A stretch of 37,475 nucleotides of DNA from Eubacterium sp. UBA5416 (GTDB taxonomy: Bacteria > Bacillota > Clostridia > Lachnospirales > Lachnospiraceae). Every line of letters starts with the position of its first letter. Position 1 is the first letter of the stretch. The stretch lies in NCBI GenBank assembly GCA_002409525.1, contig DHNM01000043.1:30616-68090 (forward strand), read 5' to 3'. Positions 34,164-37,475 of the stretch are shown here, piece by piece. Position numbers and translations under genes: made by a program. Under the pieces are notes generated by a model, which saw nothing but the letters and a program-made list of their open reading frames with translations, had not been told where the DNA came from and did no database searches.

Positions 34164-35852
34164 ATGTTGACAAATTTACATGTGAAAAATCTGGCTCTGA
34201 TTAATGAAATTGAAGTAGAGTTTGGCCCCGGTCTCAATATTCTGACCGGTGAGACAGGAGCTGGAAAGTCTATTATCATTGATTCTGTAAATCTTGCACT
34301 TGGCAGGAAGATGTCAAAAGAGATGATCCGAAAAGGGGAAAAATCTGCCCTTATTGAACTGGTTTTTCAAACCGGGAATCCCAAAGTTATAAAAAAAATA
34401 GAAGATATGGAGATTGATATATCTGACGGACAGGTGATTATCACCCGGAAAATGACGAAAGGGCGCAGTATCAGCAAGATCAACGGTGAGACCTGTACGG
34501 CCGCACAGATCAAGGGACTTTCTGCGGATTTGCTTGACATTCATGGACAGCATGAACATCAGTCACTGTTGTATAAAGACCGGCAGCTTGCCATATTGGA
34601 TGCATACGGCGGTGATGAATTACAACAAAGCCGATGTGAGATGGAAAAAGACTATAAAGATTACAGAAAAATAGAGAAAAAATTATCTGAATATCAGATG
34701 GACGAAGAAGGAAGAGCCAGAGAGATCGATTTTCTCGAATTTGAAATCAATGAAATTGAATCCGCTTCCCTGGTAAGCGGAGAAGATGCCGAACTGGAAC
34801 AGAAGTATAAAAGAATGTCAAACGGAAGGAAAATAGCGGAAAGTCTGAACCAGGTACATACACTTTCCGGTTACGACGAAGAATGCGGTGCAGGCGAACA
34901 GATTGGAAAGGCGATCCGTGAACTTTCCCAGATTTCGGGATACGATAAAACACTAAGCGACATGGAAAAGGTTCTTTCGGATATTGAAGGGCTTCTAAAT
35001 GATTTCAACAGAGAATTATCCGAGTATCAATCGAATCTGACTTTTTCGGAAAATGACTTTTTTGAAGTGGAAAAGAGACTGGATGACATCAATCATCTAA
35101 AATCAAAGTATGGCAATTCTGTCGGGGAAATTCTAAGTTATCAGCAAAAACAAAATGAAAAACTGCAGCAAATGCTTCATTATGAAGATCGAAGAGAAAG
35201 ACTGGCTGCGAATCTTAAAACTGCTGAGAAAAAACTTGAAAAATCTTCAAATAATTTATCGGAAAAACGGAGATTCTATAGTAGAAGATTAGAGAAAAAA
35301 ATTGTAAAAGGGCTTGAAGATCTGAATTTTGAAAGCGTTAAATTTGAAATTGAATTTGAACGACTGGACCATTATACCGGAAACGGATATGACAGTATTG
35401 AGTTTCAGATCTCGACAAATCCGGGAGAAAAGATAAAATCTCTGGCCAAAGTTGTCTCGGGTGGAGAATTATCCAGAATTATGCTGGCTATCAAAACGAT
35501 TCTCGCCGACAAAGACGACACAGAGACTTTGATTTTTGATGAGATTGACACCGGAATCAGCGGACGCACCGCTTCGAAGGTAGCAGAAAAAATGAATCAG
35601 ATAGGAAAAAATCACCAGGTCCTGTGTATCACACATCTTCCACAGATCGCTGCCATGGCAGATGAACATTTTGAAATATCAAAATCAGTAGAAGAGATGA
35701 ATACAAAGACGACGATACGAAGGCTATCGGAAGAAGAGTCAATTATGGAACTGGCTCGAATTCTAGGTGGCGCAAAGATTACAAAAGCTGTGGAAGAGAA
35801 TGCAAAAGAAATGAAAGAATTGGCGCTGATTCAAAAATCTTCCCGATTATAA
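34164..35852 (+). CDS. recN: DNA repair protein RecN (562 aa)
   Basis: SMC-like ATPase acting at double-strand breaks. Walker A is GETGAGKS (about residues 30-37), two coiled-coil stretches fill about 155-370, and the C-terminal ABC signature and Walker B read SGGELSRIMLAIK and TLIFDEIDTGISG, followed by the His-containing ITHLPQIAA. Length is normal. The transcript ends at the hairpin at 35876. Confidence 0.97.
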   Translation: MLTNLHVKNLALINEIEVEFGPGLNILTGETGAGKSIIIDSVNLALGRKMSKEMIRKGEKSALIELVFQTGNPKVIKKIEDMEIDISDGQVIITRKMTKGRSISKINGETCTAAQIKGLSADLLDIHGQHEHQSLLYKDRQLAILDAYGGDELQQSRCEMEKDYKDYRKIEKKLSEYQMDEEGRAREIDFLEFEINEIESASLVSGEDAELEQKYKRMSNGRKIAESLNQVHTLSGYDEECGAGEQIGKAIRELSQISGYDKTLSDMEKVLSDIEGLLNDFNRELSEYQSNLTFSENDFFEVEKRLDDINHLKSKYGNSVGEILSYQQKQNEKLQQMLHYEDRRERLAANLKTAEKKLEKSSNNLSEKRRFYSRRLEKKIVKGLEDLNFESVKFEIEFERLDHYTGNGYDSIEFQISTNPGEKIKSLAKVVSGGELSRIMLAIKTILADKDDTETLIFDEIDTGISGRTASKVAEKMNQIGKNHQVLCITHLPQIAAMADEHFEISKSVEEMNTKTTIRRLSEEESIMELARILGGAKITKAVEENAKEMKELALIQKSSRL

Positions 35853-35866
35853 TAGCTGATTTATCA

Positions 35867-35873
35867 CATACTA
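35867..35873 (+). promoter_or_regulatory. Candidate sigma-G/F -10 element for spoIVB
   Basis: CATACTA matches the forespore -10 pattern CATNNTA, with TTATA 15 bases upstream. In Bacillus, spoIVB is made in the forespore. The element lies directly before the recN terminator hairpin. Tentative. Confidence 0.35.
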
Positions 35874-35875
35874 GG

Positions 35876-35909
35876 AAGGATACATGACAGCAAATCATGT
35901 GTCCTTTTT
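35876..35909 (+). terminator. Terminator between recN and spoIVB
   Basis: AAGGATACATGA (35876-35887) pairs with TCATGTGTCCTT (35895-35906) with one G-T pair, and a T run follows. It separates the housekeeping cluster from spoIVB. Confidence 0.85.
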
Positions 35910-35927
35910 GAAAGAAAGGATGTGATA

Positions 35928-37133
35928 ATGATGACTAGAAAGCAGAAATACCGTAAATTAACGCTTATATTTTTGATAGCTGCCTGTATAGGAACCGGAA
36001 TATATGCATATGTAAGCTTTAGAGATTCTATTCCGGATGAAATCCATTATTGTGACGATGACAAAAATCCTTTAGGCGAATTGACCACGCATCCTTACAT
36101 TACCTATTCTGAAGATATGGAAGTCTCGGGAAACGGATCTTATAAAGTAGATGTGAAACTGGCGGATATGATCCCGCTGAAGACCGTGAAGGTTGAAAAA
36201 GTCGACCGTCCTGCCGTGTATGCGAGTGGAAGTTCCATTGGAATATATATGGAGACAGAGGGAATTCTGATTGTCGATTCCGGAGAAATACAAACGATGG
36301 ACGGAAGTATTTTAAAGCCGGCAGAACATATTGTGAGAACAGGTGATTATATAGAAAAACTAAATGGTGAGGAATTGCATAACAAGCAGGAATTGATTGA
36401 CAAAGTAGCATCAAGCGACGGAAGTGCCATGGTTTTGTCTGTTATAAGAGAGGGAAAGCCAATTGAACTTAAGGTCAGTCCTGTGATGGCAGATGACGGC
36501 TCTTATAAGCTTGGGATTTGGGTCAGGGATAATGTACAGGGTATCGGAACTTTGACTTATGTAACACAGGATAACAGATTCGGAGCACTTGGACATGGAA
36601 TCAGCGACACAGATACCGGAGATTTGATGAAACTTGGAAAAGGCGAGCTTTATCAGGCAGAGATTCTTGATGTCTTAAAAGGAAGCCGCGGAAACCCGGG
36701 AGAGTTACGGGGAGTGATTCGCTACCGGGATGAAGACGTTATGGGGGTAATCGAAAAAAATACAAAAATCGGGATATATGGGACGATCGATCAGGATGAC
36801 CGTGAACACCTGCCTCTTGCAGAGTATGAAGTTGGTATGAAACAGGAAATCGAAGAAGGGCCTGCTACAATATTATGTAGTATTGATGGAAATATTGGAG
36901 AATATCAGGCGAAAATCGATCACATAGACCTCGGGAAAACCGATACCAACAAATGTTTTGAACTTTCAATTACCGATGAGAGGCTCTTAAATACCACAGG
37001 AGGAATTGTTCAGGGAATGTCGGGCAGTCCTGTTATACAAAATGGTAGAATAATAGGTGCGGTTACTCACGTGTTTATTGCCGATTCAACAAGTGGCTAC
37101 GGAATCTTCATAGAAAACATGCTCGACCAGTGA
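35928..37133 (+). CDS. spoIVB: SpoIVB serine peptidase, sigma-K checkpoint signal (401 aa)
   Basis: Forespore-secreted peptidase of family S55 that triggers pro-sigma-K processing in Bacillus. An N-terminal membrane helix (about residues 10-28) is followed by a PDZ domain (around 85-160: HIVRTGDYIEKLNGEELHNK) and the peptidase domain with GALGHG (His) and GMSGSP (Ser region, residues about 363-368). ATG 35928 has AAAGGA 7 bases upstream; GTG 35922 is also in frame. Gene order recN-spoIVB-spo0A is standard for Clostridia and Bacilli. Confidence 0.95.
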   Translation: MMTRKQKYRKLTLIFLIAACIGTGIYAYVSFRDSIPDEIHYCDDDKNPLGELTTHPYITYSEDMEVSGNGSYKVDVKLADMIPLKTVKVEKVDRPAVYASGSSIGIYMETEGILIVDSGEIQTMDGSILKPAEHIVRTGDYIEKLNGEELHNKQELIDKVASSDGSAMVLSVIREGKPIELKVSPVMADDGSYKLGIWVRDNVQGIGTLTYVTQDNRFGALGHGISDTDTGDLMKLGKGELYQAEILDVLKGSRGNPGELRGVIRYRDEDVMGVIEKNTKIGIYGTIDQDDREHLPLAEYEVGMKQEIEEGPATILCSIDGNIGEYQAKIDHIDLGKTDTNKCFELSITDERLLNTTGGIVQGMSGSPVIQNGRIIGAVTHVFIADSTSGYGIFIENMLDQ

Positions 37134-37391
37134 TTTTTTGACGAAACACGCCGAAACGTGTAGAAAAAAGGAATAATCTGGGATGTTTTGTAACTTGGAT
37201 AGGAAAAATGCGAAAGAAACCTACTAGTATTTGGAAATTTCTATTGAATTTAGAAAATTTTAAACCTATAATGAATCTAGTGTTTGGAAATAAGATATAT
37301 CTTAAAAGGGCGCCCCCATTTCCCACACCATCATAATCAGACAAAAAACGGGGCTGGTTATGGCAGGAACAACGGGAGGAGATACTGTACT
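37134..37391 (+). promoter_or_regulatory. spo0A upstream region with a 0A-box match
   Basis: TGACGAA at 37139-37145 fits the Spo0A-binding core TGNCGAA, which would allow autoregulation. Two AGGAAWA-like sites (37167-37175 and 37199-37207) resemble sigma-H -35 elements but lack convincing -10 partners. GGGAGGAG at 37374-37381 is the ribosome binding site, 10 bases before the spo0A ATG. No gene is seen in this stretch. Confidence 0.45.
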
Positions 37392-37475
37392 ATGGAAAAA
37401 CTGAATATTGCAGTTGCAGATGACTTGATCACCTCTAATAATGGTAGATAGTAAATCCAAAATTCGTTCATTATC
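37392..37475 (+). pseudogene. spo0A: spo0A 5' end, continued as its own reverse complement
   Basis: Master regulator of sporulation; only the beginning is here. Codons 1-11 read MEKLNIAVADD, the receiver-domain start of Spo0A, in the standard place after spoIVB. After 37424 the plus frame gives LITSNNGR and a stop. The reverse complement of 37475-37425, however, reads DNERILDLLSTIIRGDQ, exactly what should follow in Spo0A. The gene is thus interrupted by an inverted copy of its next ~17 codons. Whether the genome really has this, or the assembly folded back at a contig end, cannot be decided from the window. The rest of the gene is outside it. Confidence 0.8.

Noticed and set aside
37392..37475. 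spo0A frameshift or mobile-element insertion
   Set aside because: The bases after codon 11 are the reverse complement of spo0A's own continuation, so they are neither a shifted frame nor foreign DNA.

Overview
The window looks like chromosome from an endospore-forming, Gram-positive Clostridia, most likely a gut Lachnospiraceae. The evidence is a complete spoIIIAA-AH operon, the order asp23-nusB-xseA-xseB-ispA-dxs-tlyA-nadK-argR-recN-spoIVB-spo0A, AGGAGG-type ribosome binding sites, and frequent GTG/TTG starts. All calls come from reading the sequence and from remembered family knowledge; no searches were run.

Left part, 1-8083: a xylo-oligosaccharide utilisation locus. On the minus strand a sugar-binding lipoprotein, two ABC permeases, a YesM-type histidine kinase and the first codons of its response regulator run as one unit. 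An AraC regulator (minus) is divergent from a cytoplasmic beta-helix protein (plus) that closely matches the GH120 beta-xylosidase XylC, with both catalytic residues. No transport ATPase is present, so a shared one elsewhere is likely.

8253-10395: a near-perfect sigma-A promoter is followed within about 50 bases by a strong terminator (small RNA or attenuated leader). Then comes oligoendopeptidase F with its own terminator.

10440-19264: a catabolic island. A UroD-fold protein is coupled to an MFS transporter and converges with a PucR/CdaR-type regulator. A second UroD-fold protein converges with an AraC regulator, which is divergent from uxuA-uxuB (mannonate dehydratase and fructuronate reductase, the glucuronate pathway). 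Neither UroD homologue has a corrinoid-protein gene nearby, and the second lacks the usual zinc motif, so their job is open.

19289-19689: tRNA-Leu(CAA) on plus and tRNA-Gly(CCC) on minus face each other, each with a promoter, around a likely shared terminator.

19796-25046: the spoIIIA operon (eight genes, tightly spaced or overlapping), encoding the mother-cell part of the forespore feeding-tube complex. SpoIIIAH carries an unusual NPDxA five-residue repeat linker. prfC (release factor 3) follows.

26772-35852: housekeeping cluster for cell-envelope stress protein, transcription factor NusB, exonuclease VII, isoprenoid precursors, rRNA methylation, NAD kinase, ArgR and RecN. spoIVB follows after a terminator.

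37134-37475: spo0A starts normally (11 codons) and then continues as the reverse complement of its own next 17 codons until the window ends. This is either a short inversion or, more likely, a fold-back assembly artefact. It is the most striking anomaly in the window.
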